From the NCBI RefSeq assembly GCF_030063415.1, contig NZ_JASITA010000030.1, positions 1 to 64,000 of the forward strand: a stretch of DNA of 64,000 nucleotides, read 5' to 3'. The notes beneath the pieces were generated by a model. The model had not been told where the DNA came from. It saw nothing but the letters and a program-made list of their open reading frames with translations, and ran no database searches. The translations under genes were made by a program, and so were the position numbers. Shown here piece by piece: positions 7,459-15,215 of the stretch (the first letter of the stretch is position 1; each line of letters begins with the position of its first letter). Source of the stretch: Streptomyces sp. H27-C3 (lineage in GTDB: Bacteria > Actinomycetota > Actinomycetes > Streptomycetales > Streptomycetaceae).

Positions 7459-7685
7459 TGCCCTTTACGCGTGAACCTGGCGAAGGATGTGGCGAGCGGC
7501 GCGCTCGACCCGGCGAACCGCTGGAAGACTGCGCCAACGCGGTCGGCAGTCCGCGTAACAAACGGCCGCCCGCTCCCGCCATTCGCCACGCTCAGTTGGA
7601 CACTTCACCCTGGCTCCGCCGCGACCTACGTGGCGAACCGCAGGTCACTCACGCTCGACCTCGCCACCTTCACCGGGATCGGACA
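7459..7685 (+). repeat. Long direct repeat, copy 2, with TGGCGAA iterons
   Basis: 227 bases identical to copy 1 (3868-4114) apart from the missing 20-base iteron unit. Same orientation. The two copies bracket the Rep-like genes and recombinase-like gene, so homologous recombination between them would excise about 3.6 kb. Confidence 0.8.
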
Positions 7686-7733
7686 CGCGGGAGAGATCAC
7701 CTAGGGTGGCGGCTCGACGGTGAGGGGAACGAC

Positions 7734-7928
7734 ATGGCACAGCAGCAGTGGAAGAAGTGGCACCGCACGGTGCTGAGCGGCCTGCTCGGATTCGCCGCCG
7801 GCCTCGCCTACGTGGTCATCGCCCGCTCCAGCGACGCCGAGCCGCGGACGTGGCTGGTCGTGGTGGTGACGCTGCTAGCGGTGGTGTTCTTCCGGGCGTT
7901 CATAGGACGGCTCACGCGCAATCGGTAG
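7734..7928 (+). CDS. Small two-span membrane protein, 64 aa
   Basis: ATG preceded by GAGGGGAACGAC. A basic N-terminus (QQQWKKWHR) is followed by a hydrophobic span (LSGLLGFAAGLAYVVIA), a short charged loop and a second span (WLVVVVTLLAVVFFRAFI), ending with basic residues. This is the layout of a small inner-membrane hairpin protein. No family recognised. It directly follows iteron repeat copy 2. Confidence 0.65.
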   Translation: MAQQQWKKWHRTVLSGLLGFAAGLAYVVIARSSDAEPRTWLVVVVTLLAVVFFRAFIGRLTRNR

Positions 7929-8033
7929 TCGTCCGCGCCGGGCGGGGGCGGACGTTCACCGCCGCGGTTCGGCGTGCCCAGGTCCCCGGAAGTGGTAAGC
8001 AGGACACCTGCAACCGCCGCGAAGGGTTCCCGC

Positions 8034-8348
8034 ATGTACGTCGACATGGCCGTCCTCGACCAGGAGTGCATCCGCCTGGCCTGCCTGATGGCCGACCGCG
8101 GAATGGAACACGTCACCCTCCCCTCCTCCAGGTCCCCGCAGGAGGAAGGCGCCGCCCTGGAGGCGGAGTTCTCCGAGCAGCTCGGCAAGTCCTACGCCCG
8201 GATCGCCGCCGCCGGATCCGACGAGGAGTGCATCCTGCCGAGCCTGCTGATGGAGATGGCCGGCAAGCTCTCCGCCCTCGCCACCGAGCTGTCCCTGCGC
8301 GACGACCGGGACGCGGCCGAGGTGATCCGCACCATCGGCGGCCGGTAG
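8034..8348 (+). CDS. Hypothetical protein, 104 aa
   Basis: GAAGGG lies seven bases before the ATG. Mostly helical: MYVDMAVLDQECIRLACLMADRG, an acidic mid-section, then MEMAGKLSALATELSLRDDRDAAEVIRTIGG. Two Cys residues but no metal motif. Part of a run of short plus-strand genes that ends with the ParA remnant. Function unknown. Confidence 0.6.
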   Translation: MYVDMAVLDQECIRLACLMADRGMEHVTLPSSRSPQEEGAALEAEFSEQLGKSYARIAAAGSDEECILPSLLMEMAGKLSALATELSLRDDRDAAEVIRTIGGR

Positions 8349-8434
8349 GGGCAGCCGGCACAACCGCTCCCGCGGTGTCGGCGGCGGCGCGTACGCTCGT
8401 AACGCCCTTCGACCACGAGACCCTTGGAGCACCG

Positions 8435-8641
8435 GTGAGCGATCAGGACCTCCCCCGCGTCGTACCCAACGCCCGGGGCGGCGACGAGAAGACCACGGCC
8501 GAGATCGACCTCTCCGCGCTCCTCGCCGACGACCCCCGGCAGCGGGTGCTCCTGGTGGACATGGACCCGCAGCCGTCCGCCGAAGGCTGGACCGACCCGT
8601 ACCAGCCCGTCATCATCGACCTGCCCGGCACCCTGCGCTGA
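8435..8641 (+). CDS. ParA-like remnant (mini-ParA), 68 aa
   Basis: GTG start with TTGGAG upstream. Residues 8-50 match the N-terminus of ParA/Soj ATPases: RVVPNARGGDEKTTAEIDLSALLA, then RVLLVDMDPQPSAEGW. After that the sequence jumps to VIIDLPGTL, the motif that normally lies about 60-70 residues later, and stops. The Walker A is also damaged: KGGxGKTT has become RGGDEKTT, losing the glycine before the lysine. This is an internally deleted, C-terminally truncated partition ATPase, unlikely to hydrolyse ATP; a residual regulatory role cannot be excluded. It supports plasmid ancestry of this end of the element. Confidence 0.7.
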   Translation: MSDQDLPRVVPNARGGDEKTTAEIDLSALLADDPRQRVLLVDMDPQPSAEGWTDPYQPVIIDLPGTLR

Positions 8642-8667
8642 TCCCCCGGCGCCGGGCCGGAACGGCG

Positions 8668-8877
8668 CTAGCTGCCGGCGACCTGCTGCGGCGCGCGGTG
8701 CCGCCCCTGCTCGTCGACGAGGATCACCGGCGGGCAGGCGGGACACGAGAAAAGGTTCTGGGAGCCGATCCACCGCCAGCCCTCGTCCCACAGGGGCCGC
8801 CACTGCACGTCAGGCGGACGCGGGACTTCCGCGGCACACCGCGTACAGACGACCACGGTGGAACGGGCGGTGCGCAT
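8668..8877 (-). CDS. Small zinc-ribbon protein, 69 aa
   Basis: ATG 8877 has GGAAGGA seven bases upstream. CTRC near the N-terminus and CPAC about 35 residues later suggest one structural zinc site. The middle contains several Trp residues (WRPLWDEGWRWIG). Likely a small nucleic-acid- or protein-binding ribbon. Convergent with the ParA remnant. No family recognised. Confidence 0.55.
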   Translation of the reverse strand: MRTARSTVVVCTRCAAEVPRPPDVQWRPLWDEGWRWIGSQNLFSCPACPPVILVDEQGRHRAPQQVAGS

Positions 8878-8964
8878 ATCGGTCCTTCCGGCGTGAGACG
8901 TACAGGGTATCGGTGACGCAGCACCCGGCACTCTCCTGACTCGATCATTCCGGCACTCTTACAT

Positions 8965-8984
8965 GTGTATTGGGTTTGGGGTAC
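8965..8984 (+). promoter_or_regulatory. Motif GTGTATTGGGTTT-N3-GTAC upstream of the cargo operon
   Basis: The same 13-base block with GTAC three bases later is found on the other strand at 55221-55240. Here it lies about 90 bases before the histidine-phosphatase start, so it may be part of the operon promoter or an operator. Only two copies noticed. Confidence 0.35.
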
Positions 8985-9070
8985 GGTGAGAAGCGCCGGG
9001 CGAGTAACGGCGTGGACACTGTCCGCAGTGCCCACCCTCGCCCGGGTCCTTCCCTCGGGGGTGCTGACCC

Positions 9071-9748
9071 ATGCTCGTCGCCGTCGTCCGTCACAGCGAG
9101 TCGACCGAGAACGCCACCAAGCACACCGGCTTCTACCAGGACCCCCGCCCCTGGACCGGCCCGGCCGCCCACGCCCTCTCGCGTGACCTCGTCGGCCTGA
9201 CGCCCCGCGGCTTCCTGCAGTCCGTGTGGCTGCGCGGCGCCCTCGCGGACCTGCTCGGCGCAGGGCCGGCCCTCAGCCTCCACACCTCGCAGTACCGGCG
9301 CGCGCTCGACACCGCGGCGCTCGCCCTGCCGGGCCGCGAGCCCCGGGTGACGCCGCTCCTGAACGAACAGCACTACGCCGAGGCCACCTACATGACCAAG
9401 CGCGAGCTGTTCGCCACCTACCCCGACGGCGCCGAGGACCGGCGCTCGCGCAAGCACCTGTGGACTCCCCCGGGCCCCGGCGGCGAATCGCTCGCCGAAG
9501 GAGTCCTGCCGCGTGCCGTCGCCTACGTCGACCAGGTGCGCGCCGCCGCCGGCAGCACGCCCGGCGACGTCGTGGCCGTCACCCACCACACCGCGATCCT
9601 CGCGCTGCGCTCGGTCCTGGAGGAGCGGCCCGTCACCGACCTGGTGGAGGAGGCCCGCCTGCGCAAGACACCCAACGGCTCCGTCCTGCTCTACGAGCTG
9701 CGTGCCGGCCACTTCCACGCCGCGGCCACCGCCGAGCCGGACTGCTGA
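9071..9748 (+). CDS. Histidine phosphatase family protein
   Basis: 225 residues. The RHSES motif at residues 7-11 gives the phosphohistidine (His8) and Arg7. QYRRALDTA (Arg76), an acidic residue near Glu99 and VTHHTAIL (His172) complete the branch-1 histidine phosphatase site. The family removes phosphate from sugars, nucleotides or proteins; the substrate is not predictable. First gene of a five-gene same-strand run whose members all suggest small-molecule or nucleotide chemistry, with the next start 10 bases downstream. Not a typical phage gene. Confidence 0.85.
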   Translation: MLVAVVRHSESTENATKHTGFYQDPRPWTGPAAHALSRDLVGLTPRGFLQSVWLRGALADLLGAGPALSLHTSQYRRALDTAALALPGREPRVTPLLNEQHYAEATYMTKRELFATYPDGAEDRRSRKHLWTPPGPGGESLAEGVLPRAVAYVDQVRAAAGSTPGDVVAVTHHTAILALRSVLEERPVTDLVEEARLRKTPNGSVLLYELRAGHFHAAATAEPDC

Positions 9749-9758
9749 GGGGGCGGCC

Positions 9759-10907
9759 ATGAACGTCCTGTACGTCAACGGCCCCGTCCAGAACGGGGAC
9801 TTCACCCTGGCCGACCGGCCGGGTAAGGCGGCCGGCATCCGCGCGGCCGCGGCCCTCAACGCACTGCTCGGCGCGCGGCCGGTGGCCCATCTGTGGAACA
9901 CCGTGACCCTGTCGGGCGACGTACGCCACCGCGAGGCCGGCGAGTCGCTCGGCCGCCCGGAGCGGGAGGAGCAGGCGGTCGCCGCGAAGTACGCGCCCGG
10001 CGAGCTGCCCCCGGCCGGTGTGCTCACCGACACCGCGCCCCCGGTGGCCGCCCTGGCGCTCGAGATGGTCGGCCGACTCCTGGAGGCCGGCACGCTCGCC
10101 GTCGCCCCGGTCGACGTCCGGCTCTGCTCGGCTTGCGGGCACATGACCGGCGTCGTCGCCCACCAGGCGTGCCGGGCATGCGGCTGCGACCAGACCCTCG
10201 CGGCGCGGCGGCGGCTGCTCGTCTTCGACCGGCCCGCCGGGCAACCGGTGCTCGAGCGGGAGGACTTCCTCGCCGCCGGGGCCCGTACGCCCTCGCACCT
10301 GCTGAACATCGCGCAGAACACCCCGCCGCGGCTGGTGCTGTCCCGGACCCGCGACCACGGAGTCGGCCTGGCCCCGCTCGGGCTGGACGGCCTGGTCCTG
10401 GACCCGCGGGCCGGCCTGCACGTCGCCGTGCTGGCCGCGGCCGCCGGGCACGGGGCGCAGCGGCCGGTGATGACGGTCACCGAGAACGCAGCGGCCAACG
10501 TCGCGGCGTACGGGCTGCCGTTCCGCCGGCACGGCGCCGCTCGGCTGCGGTACGCGCTGCACGGGCGCATCCCCTACGACACGGGGCTGCTGGCGCGGCT
10601 GTACGAGGTCCACCGGGTCGCCCCGCCCCTGCAGGAACTGTTCGTCACCTGGTTCCTGCCGTTGGCGTCCCTGCGCGAGCGCGCCGGCATTGACGCGGCC
10701 CGGCTCCCGAGCCTGCTGAAGTTCTGCCGGCGCGCCCACCTCGCCCGCCCGGCGACACCGGCGGGTGAAGTCCTCGACGAGCTGCGCCGCCATGTCGAGG
10801 CGGGTGATATGCGGTGGGTCATGGACGCCCGCGCGCTGGCCCACGCCATCGCCGCCCACGAGACCACACGAGGTTCCACCCCGGAACCGGAGAGAGGAGC
10901 GAACTGA
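9759..10907 (+). CDS. Class I aminoacyl-tRNA-synthetase-like protein (MetRS-related)
   Basis: 382 residues. The N-terminus MNVLYVNGPVQNGDFTLADR resembles the MetRS opening TxPxxNGxxHxGH, but the HIGH signature is not intact. A zinc knuckle (CSAC at 123-126, CRAC-GC at 138-143) sits where MetRS has its connective-domain zinc. Residues 193-230 (VLSRTRDHGVG...DPRAGLHVAVL) match the 'ISRxxxxGxxxP' region of the catalytic domain. No KMSKS is evident, and there is no normal anticodon domain. Likely a repurposed synthetase fold that adenylates an amino acid or analogue, or a catalytically dead relative. Its stop overlaps the next start (TGATG). Confidence 0.6.
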   Translation: MNVLYVNGPVQNGDFTLADRPGKAAGIRAAAALNALLGARPVAHLWNTVTLSGDVRHREAGESLGRPEREEQAVAAKYAPGELPPAGVLTDTAPPVAALALEMVGRLLEAGTLAVAPVDVRLCSACGHMTGVVAHQACRACGCDQTLAARRRLLVFDRPAGQPVLEREDFLAAGARTPSHLLNIAQNTPPRLVLSRTRDHGVGLAPLGLDGLVLDPRAGLHVAVLAAAAGHGAQRPVMTVTENAAANVAAYGLPFRRHGAARLRYALHGRIPYDTGLLARLYEVHRVAPPLQELFVTWFLPLASLRERAGIDAARLPSLLKFCRRAHLARPATPAGEVLDELRRHVEAGDMRWVMDARALAHAIAAHETTRGSTPEPERGAN

Positions 10908-11851
10908 TGGAGGCCACCGAGTGGCGGTTCGTCAAGAAGCGGACCGCCGACAGCGACGGGGCGGTGTACGTCTCGCCCGACGGCCAGCGCTACCGGCGCA
11001 CCGGCGGCGAGAGCCTGCGCGCCGAGGCGGCGTTCCAGCGCCAGCTCGAGGACCTTCAGTACCCGGTCCCGCACCTCCTGGAGGAGGGCCTCACCGACGA
11101 CGGGCACGTCTTCGTCGTCGAGCAGTCCCTGGGCAAGCAGACGCTGCACGACCTCGCCGTCGCCTCCCTGAACGGCGGCCGCACCTTGTCAGACGAGGTC
11201 GTCGACCTCGCCGCGCAGGTCTCCGCCCGCCTCCTGCTCGCGCAGGCGGCCCACCCGGTCGCCCCGGCGCCCGGCCTGCTGCGCGAGTGGGTGGAGCAGG
11301 CCGGCTTCACCGTGAACGTCTTCAAGGAGAACCCCGACCTGGACACCGCTCGCACCCACGCCGCGCTCGGCAAGGCGCTGGACCAGCTCGACTCCGTGCC
11401 GCTGTGCCGCGGCCACCTCGACTACGGCCTGCCGAACGTCCTGCCCGCCGGTGTCATCGACTGGCAGCACCACGGCGTGGTGCCGCTGGGCTACGACGTA
11501 CTGCCGACGCTCGAGGTCGTCCCCTTCAAGGGCGGCAACAAGGGCTACACCGCCACCGCCACGCAGCGTCGGCGCTTCCTGTCCGTGCTGGACGAGGCAA
11601 GCGAGAGCGTCACCGGCCAGAGGGTCAGCCAGCACCTCGGCGCCTACCTCCTCGTCAAGGCCCTGTTCTTCCTGGCCCTGATGAGGCCGACCGACCCGTC
11701 CCGCGCGGACAAGCACCTCAAGTGGCAGTACCGCCGGCACCTGTTCATGAAGGGACTCGAGCAATATGAGCGCAGCGGAGAAGTCGATACCACTCTGTTC
11801 CCCGCCTTCGACGACTTCGCCGTTCGGTACGGCGCTGGCGACCATTCGTGA
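10907..11851 (+). CDS. Aminoglycoside-phosphotransferase-like small-molecule kinase
   Basis: 314 residues, coupled to the preceding gene. CRGHLDYGLPNVLPAGVIDW (167-186) is the APH/choline-kinase catalytic loop HxDxxxxN (His170, Asp172, Asn177) with the metal-binding Asp185. The N-terminal lobe has short beta strands (VYVSPDGQRYRRTGG) rather than a textbook P-loop. Phosphorylates a small hydroxylated substrate by family analogy; the substrate is unknown. Its end overlaps the next gene by 86 bases. Confidence 0.75.
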   Translation: MEATEWRFVKKRTADSDGAVYVSPDGQRYRRTGGESLRAEAAFQRQLEDLQYPVPHLLEEGLTDDGHVFVVEQSLGKQTLHDLAVASLNGGRTLSDEVVDLAAQVSARLLLAQAAHPVAPAPGLLREWVEQAGFTVNVFKENPDLDTARTHAALGKALDQLDSVPLCRGHLDYGLPNVLPAGVIDWQHHGVVPLGYDVLPTLEVVPFKGGNKGYTATATQRRRFLSVLDEASESVTGQRVSQHLGAYLLVKALFFLALMRPTDPSRADKHLKWQYRRHLFMKGLEQYERSGEVDTTLFPAFDDFAVRYGAGDHS

Positions 11852-12863
11852 CCGCGACTACCTGCTGGACCGCTCCGGGGTGATCTTCAAGGTGATCGGG
11901 GACGTCCACCCGGGCACCCACTTCCTGGGGTACGTGAAGTACTACCCGGACGCCCGCGGGGACCGGCTGCTGTTCGGCCGGACGTACCGGCAGAACAGCG
12001 TCGTCTCCAAGGCGTTCGGGATCCTCGCGGACCGGCCGGAGTGCTACGTCTACTCCCCCGCCGTGGGATGCGTGATCACCGGGGTTCCGCGTGAGGACGT
12101 CGTCACGCACTACTCGTGCCGCCAGACCCTGGCAGCGCTCCACGAGTCGCCCGAGGCCCTCGACGGCTCCCCGGTGGCCAAGGACCTGCTGGCCATCATC
12201 GACTGGGTGGTCGAGGTCGGCGCGGCCGACGTCATCGGGGTGACCGGCTCGTTCCTCGTCGGCGCCTGCAACGAGCGCTCCGACATCGACCTGGTCTGCT
12301 ACGGGCCGCGCGGGTACGAGGCGGCCGAGGCCCTGTTCGCCGAGCGGTCCCTGATCGAGCCGTACGCGGGCGACACCCTCACTCGGCTGTACATCCGGCG
12401 GGCCAAGTACATGGCCGGCTCTTCCTTCGACGCCCTGATGCGTCAGGAGGCCCGCAAACTCCAGGGGCTCACCGCGGGGGCCGGGGCGCACATCAACTGT
12501 GAGCCGCTGCGGGCCGATGGCGACAAGACCTTCGTCGGGGTGGTGGCCCAGGAGGTGGGGGCGATCTCCGTACTGGCCCGGATCACCGACCACACCGAAG
12601 GTCTCGCGACGCCGGCGCTGTACGGGATCGAGGTCACCACGGTCATCGCCTCCACGATCGACGAGCCCGCCATCTTCGCCCGCCGGATCTCCCACATGCG
12701 CAGCTACCTCGGCGCGTACACCGGGGCGTTCCGGACCGGCGACACCGTCTACCTGTCCGGACGGCTCGTCCACATCCAGGGCCCGGGCAGCCACAGCGGG
12801 TTCGGCATCGAGCTGACGCCGTGGACCGCGACCGAGTCCTTCCTCGCCAACCTGGCCGACTGA
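11766..12863 (+). CDS. Nucleotidyltransferase of the COG1665 type
   Basis: 365 residues. GVTGSFLVGACNERSDIDLV (158-177) is the polymerase-beta-fold nucleotidyltransferase motif, with Gly161-Ser162 and metal ligands Asp173 and Asp175. The flanking sequence (IRDRDYLLDRSGVIFKVIGDVHP) resembles predicted nucleotidyltransferases first noted in archaea (COG1665). The ATG at 11766 lies inside the previous gene, with AAGGGA about ten bases upstream. No better downstream start was seen. Probably transfers a nucleoside monophosphate to a small molecule, RNA or protein; the target is unknown. Confidence 0.75.
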   Translation: MSAAEKSIPLCSPPSTTSPFGTALATIRDRDYLLDRSGVIFKVIGDVHPGTHFLGYVKYYPDARGDRLLFGRTYRQNSVVSKAFGILADRPECYVYSPAVGCVITGVPREDVVTHYSCRQTLAALHESPEALDGSPVAKDLLAIIDWVVEVGAADVIGVTGSFLVGACNERSDIDLVCYGPRGYEAAEALFAERSLIEPYAGDTLTRLYIRRAKYMAGSSFDALMRQEARKLQGLTAGAGAHINCEPLRADGDKTFVGVVAQEVGAISVLARITDHTEGLATPALYGIEVTTVIASTIDEPAIFARRISHMRSYLGAYTGAFRTGDTVYLSGRLVHIQGPGSHSGFGIELTPWTATESFLANLAD

Positions 12864-12889
12864 CCCTCAACCTCCACCGTGGAGATCCG

Positions 12890-13684
12890 ATGAAAACAGA
12901 CCCGCGCGCCTTCGTCGGCGCCGAGCCCTTCTACGCACGCTTCAGGCCCTGGTACCCCGACGGTCTGTTCACCGAGCTCGCCGACCGGTTCGCCCTGGAC
13001 GGCACCCAGCGCGCCCTGGACCTTGGCTGCGGGCCCGGCACCGTCGCCCTGCCGCTCGCCCCGCTCGTGTCCGAGGTGATCGCGGTGGACCCCGCGGCCG
13101 GGATGCTCGAAGAGGGACGCCTGCTCGCCGCGGAGCGCGGCGTGGGCAACGTCCAGTGGCGGCACGGCGATTCCGCCGCGCTGCTCACCATGGGCCTGCC
13201 GCCGCTGGACCTGTGCGTCATGGCGAAGGCGTTTCACTGGATGAACCGCGACCAGGTCCTGGCCGACCTGGACAAGCTCACCGCGCCCGGTGCCGGGGTG
13301 GTCGTCGTGTCCGCCGGGCCGCCCGGCACCACTCCGCTCCCGGCATGGGCGCCGGTGGTCGCCGAGGTCCGCGCCGCCTACCTCGGCACCGCGCGGCGTG
13401 CGGGCCGCGGCTTCTACCCCGAGCCCGAGGAGCAGTTCCGCGACACCCTCGCCCGTTCCGCGTTCTCCCAGATCACCACGGTGTCCTGGGACCAGCCCGT
13501 GGTGCGCAGTCTTGAGGAGTTGATCGGCCTGCAGTTCTCCAACTCCTACTCCACGCCGGCCCAGCTCGGGAACAGCCGGGAGAGGTTCGAGCGCGACCTG
13601 CGCCAGGCGCTGCTCGACCACGACCGGGCCGGCCGGTACGAGGAGACCATCCGTACCGAGGCCCTGATCGCCACCCGCCCGTAG
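12890..13684 (+). CDS. Class I SAM-dependent methyltransferase
   Basis: 264 residues; ATG after GTGGAGATCCG. Motif I is DLGCGPG (44-50), followed by an acidic residue in EVIAVDPAAGMLEEG and HGDSA. AKAFHWMNRDQVL is typical of the ubiE/bioC-like methyltransferase_11 group, and an Ala/Gly-rich C-terminal half follows. Methyl acceptor unknown. Last gene of the cargo operon, followed 18 bases later by a hairpin terminator. It suggests that the operon builds or modifies a small metabolite, or modifies RNA. Confidence 0.8.
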   Translation: MKTDPRAFVGAEPFYARFRPWYPDGLFTELADRFALDGTQRALDLGCGPGTVALPLAPLVSEVIAVDPAAGMLEEGRLLAAERGVGNVQWRHGDSAALLTMGLPPLDLCVMAKAFHWMNRDQVLADLDKLTAPGAGVVVVSAGPPGTTPLPAWAPVVAEVRAAYLGTARRAGRGFYPEPEEQFRDTLARSAFSQITTVSWDQPVVRSLEELIGLQFSNSYSTPAQLGNSRERFERDLRQALLDHDRAGRYEETIRTEALIATRP

Positions 13685-13701
13685 TCCTGCCGCACCGCCC
13701 G

Positions 13702-13750
13702 AGAAGGGCCCTCATTCCCGAGCTGGATCTCCGGGAGCGGGGGCCCTTCT
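13702..13750 (+). terminator. Terminator of the cargo operon
   Basis: AGAAGGGCCC at 13702-13711 pairs with GGGCCCTTCT at 13741-13750, and an inner CCCG/CGGG stem strengthens it. It follows the methyltransferase stop by 17 bases. Confidence 0.8.
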
Positions 13751-13831
13751 GAGTGAGCGGCAGCCGTCCGGGCGGGAACGGTCGGCCTGCGGGAGGCAGT
13801 TCCCCTGACCGGGGCGAATGCCGTGACATGA

Positions 13832-13870
13832 TTATCAAGACACGGCAGTCGGACACACCGCCGTGTCTTG
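13832..13870. promoter_or_regulatory. Inverted repeat CAAGACACGGC / GCCGTGTCTTG
   Basis: Exact 11-base arms at 13836-13846 and 13860-13870. The stretch 13832-13859 also matches the right arm of the 7210-7438 repeat (TTAT...ACACG...GTCGGACACACC). It lies upstream of the GntR gene and is probably a regulator binding site. Confidence 0.6.
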
Positions 13871-13893
13871 CAGTCAGCCGGGGGCAATGGGTG

Positions 13894-13962
13894 TATGCCG
13901 ATGGTTTGTGGTGGTAGACGCAGCGTGTCCGGCTGGGTCTACCACCAGAGAGCATCGGCATA
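13894..13962. promoter_or_regulatory. Nested palindromes upstream of the GntR gene
   Basis: Outer arms TATGCCGATG (13894-13903) and CATCGGCATA (13953-13962); inner arms TGGTGGTAGAC (13909-13919) and GTCTACCACCA (13937-13947). All are perfect complements. The block ends 28 bases before the GntR start, so autoregulation is likely. It could also fold as a long hairpin in the leader RNA. Confidence 0.7.
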
Positions 13963-13990
13963 TCCGTACGGGACGAGTGAGGGGAACCTG

Positions 13991-14674
13991 GTGGCCAGGC
14001 GCACGACTGCGTATCGGCGGGTCGCCGATACGCTCCGCGGACAGATCGACGACGGCCTCCTGAAGCCGGGCGACCGCATCGGCTCCCTGTCGGAGCTGCA
14101 GGAGCAGTTCGGCGTCTCCGACACGGTGATCCTGGAAGCCCGCAAGGTCCTGGTCGCCGAAGGGCTGCTGCAGGCCCGTTCCGGCGACGGCACGTACGTG
14201 CGCGAGCGTCCCGCCCCCAAGCGTCTGGTGCATCACGAGCCGGACGAGCCGGGCCAGCCGCTGTTCCGGCTCGAGACGGGCGAGTCCGGGCTGTTCCCCG
14301 ACGCGATCGAGGTGGAGGCGGAGACGGACGTGCCGGCCTCCGCGGCCGTGGCACGGCACCTGGGTGTCCGGGCCGGGCGCAAAGTACGGCGCAGCGTGCG
14401 CCTCTTCCGGCAGGACGGGGCGCCGGTGCAGCTGGTCACCGTGCACGCCCTCGCGGGCGGCAAGAGGTCCGAGGCCACCGGGGTGGAGGAGGAGATCACC
14501 TCCCGGCCCGCCATGGACGCAGAGGCCCGCGCTCTGGAGGGGGTGGCCGGCCAGCTGGTCACGGCGATGCTCCGGGTGGAGCGCCCGGCGGCCGGCCCGG
14601 CCCGGGTGCTGGAGACCGTGGTCCTGGCCGAGCGGTACACCTTGGTCTACCGGCCCGTCGCGGTCCCGGCATGA
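13991..14674 (+). CDS. GntR/HutC-type transcriptional regulator
   Basis: 227 residues from GTG 13991 (GAGGGGAAC upstream); the frame is open further back but would run through the palindromes. Residues 5-70 are a GntR winged helix: YRRVADTLRGQIDDGLLKPGDRI, SLSELQEQFGVSDTVILEARKVL, wing GLLQARSGDGTYVRE. The C-terminal part (VARHLGVRAGRKVRRSVRLF...LETVVLAERYTLVYRPV) is a degenerate UTRA-like effector domain. Relatives control transfer genes in Streptomyces plasmids (KorSA/TraR type). Likely represses itself through the palindromes just upstream and perhaps other units of this element. Confidence 0.8.
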   Translation: MARRTTAYRRVADTLRGQIDDGLLKPGDRIGSLSELQEQFGVSDTVILEARKVLVAEGLLQARSGDGTYVRERPAPKRLVHHEPDEPGQPLFRLETGESGLFPDAIEVEAETDVPASAAVARHLGVRAGRKVRRSVRLFRQDGAPVQLVTVHALAGGKRSEATGVEEEITSRPAMDAEARALEGVAGQLVTAMLRVERPAAGPARVLETVVLAERYTLVYRPVAVPA

Positions 14675-14678
14675 CCAA

Positions 14679-14700
14679 AGCCCCGGCCGAGGCCGGGGCT
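14679..14700. terminator. Hairpin terminator after the GntR gene
   Basis: AGCCCCGGCC and GGCCGGGGCT, separated by GA, directly follow the GntR stop codon. It lies between convergent units (GntR from the left, the late phage operon from the right) and may act in both directions. Confidence 0.8.
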
Positions 14701-14735
14701 GCGCTGGTTGGCCGGTGCCCGGTCGGGGCGAACGC

Positions 14736-15149
14736 TCAGGCGCGGATGTACGACCCGGAGACGGTGATGATCTCCGCCTCGTCGGCCCCTTCGGCGTTGC
14801 CGTAGAGGTGACCGATGTTCTGCACGGCCGCGCCATTCTCCGTACCCGTCGAGCGCAGGCGGTCGATCGTCTTGCCGTCGCTGCCGGCGTAGATCTGGGC
14901 CTCGCCGGTCCATACGCCACGGTCGGCGTCCCGGCCGTCGAGGCTGAGCTGGAAGACGACGCGGATTCCCGGCTTCGCCGGGATTGGGAGGGTGAGGCCG
15001 AAGCCGGCGTCGGTGGCCGCGGACGTCTCCGTCTTCGCCACGATCTGCGCGGTGAAGGTCACGGCGCCGTTTGCGTCGACGTACTCGCCGGTGCCTGTGG
15101 TGCCGTTGCGGCCGTCCACGTTGGTCAGCTTGGGAGTCCAAGCGGTCAT
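14736..15149 (-). CDS. Putative phage structural or secreted protein, 137 aa
   Basis: AAGGA lies seven bases before ATG 15149. All-beta composition rich in Gly, Thr and Ala: alternating strands such as EYVDANGAVTFTAQIVAKTE and IRVVFQLSLDG. No signal peptide. As the last gene of the late operon it may be a virion accessory or receptor-associated protein. No family recognised. Confidence 0.5.
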   Translation of the reverse strand: MTAWTPKLTNVDGRNGTTGTGEYVDANGAVTFTAQIVAKTETSAATDAGFGLTLPIPAKPGIRVVFQLSLDGRDADRGVWTGEAQIYAGSDGKTIDRLRSTGTENGAAVQNIGHLYGNAEGADEAEIITVSGSYIRA

Positions 15150-15215
15150 GTGCACATCCTTCGTCAGGTGCCTGCGCTGATCGGCAGGCGTGAGGTCTGC
15201 GGGCGGCGTAGGGCG

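Noticed and set aside
8945..10570. 541-codon minus-strand frame opposite the phosphatase and MetRS-like genes
   Set aside because: Antisense shadow; the plus-strand frames carry the RHSES and zinc-knuckle motifs.
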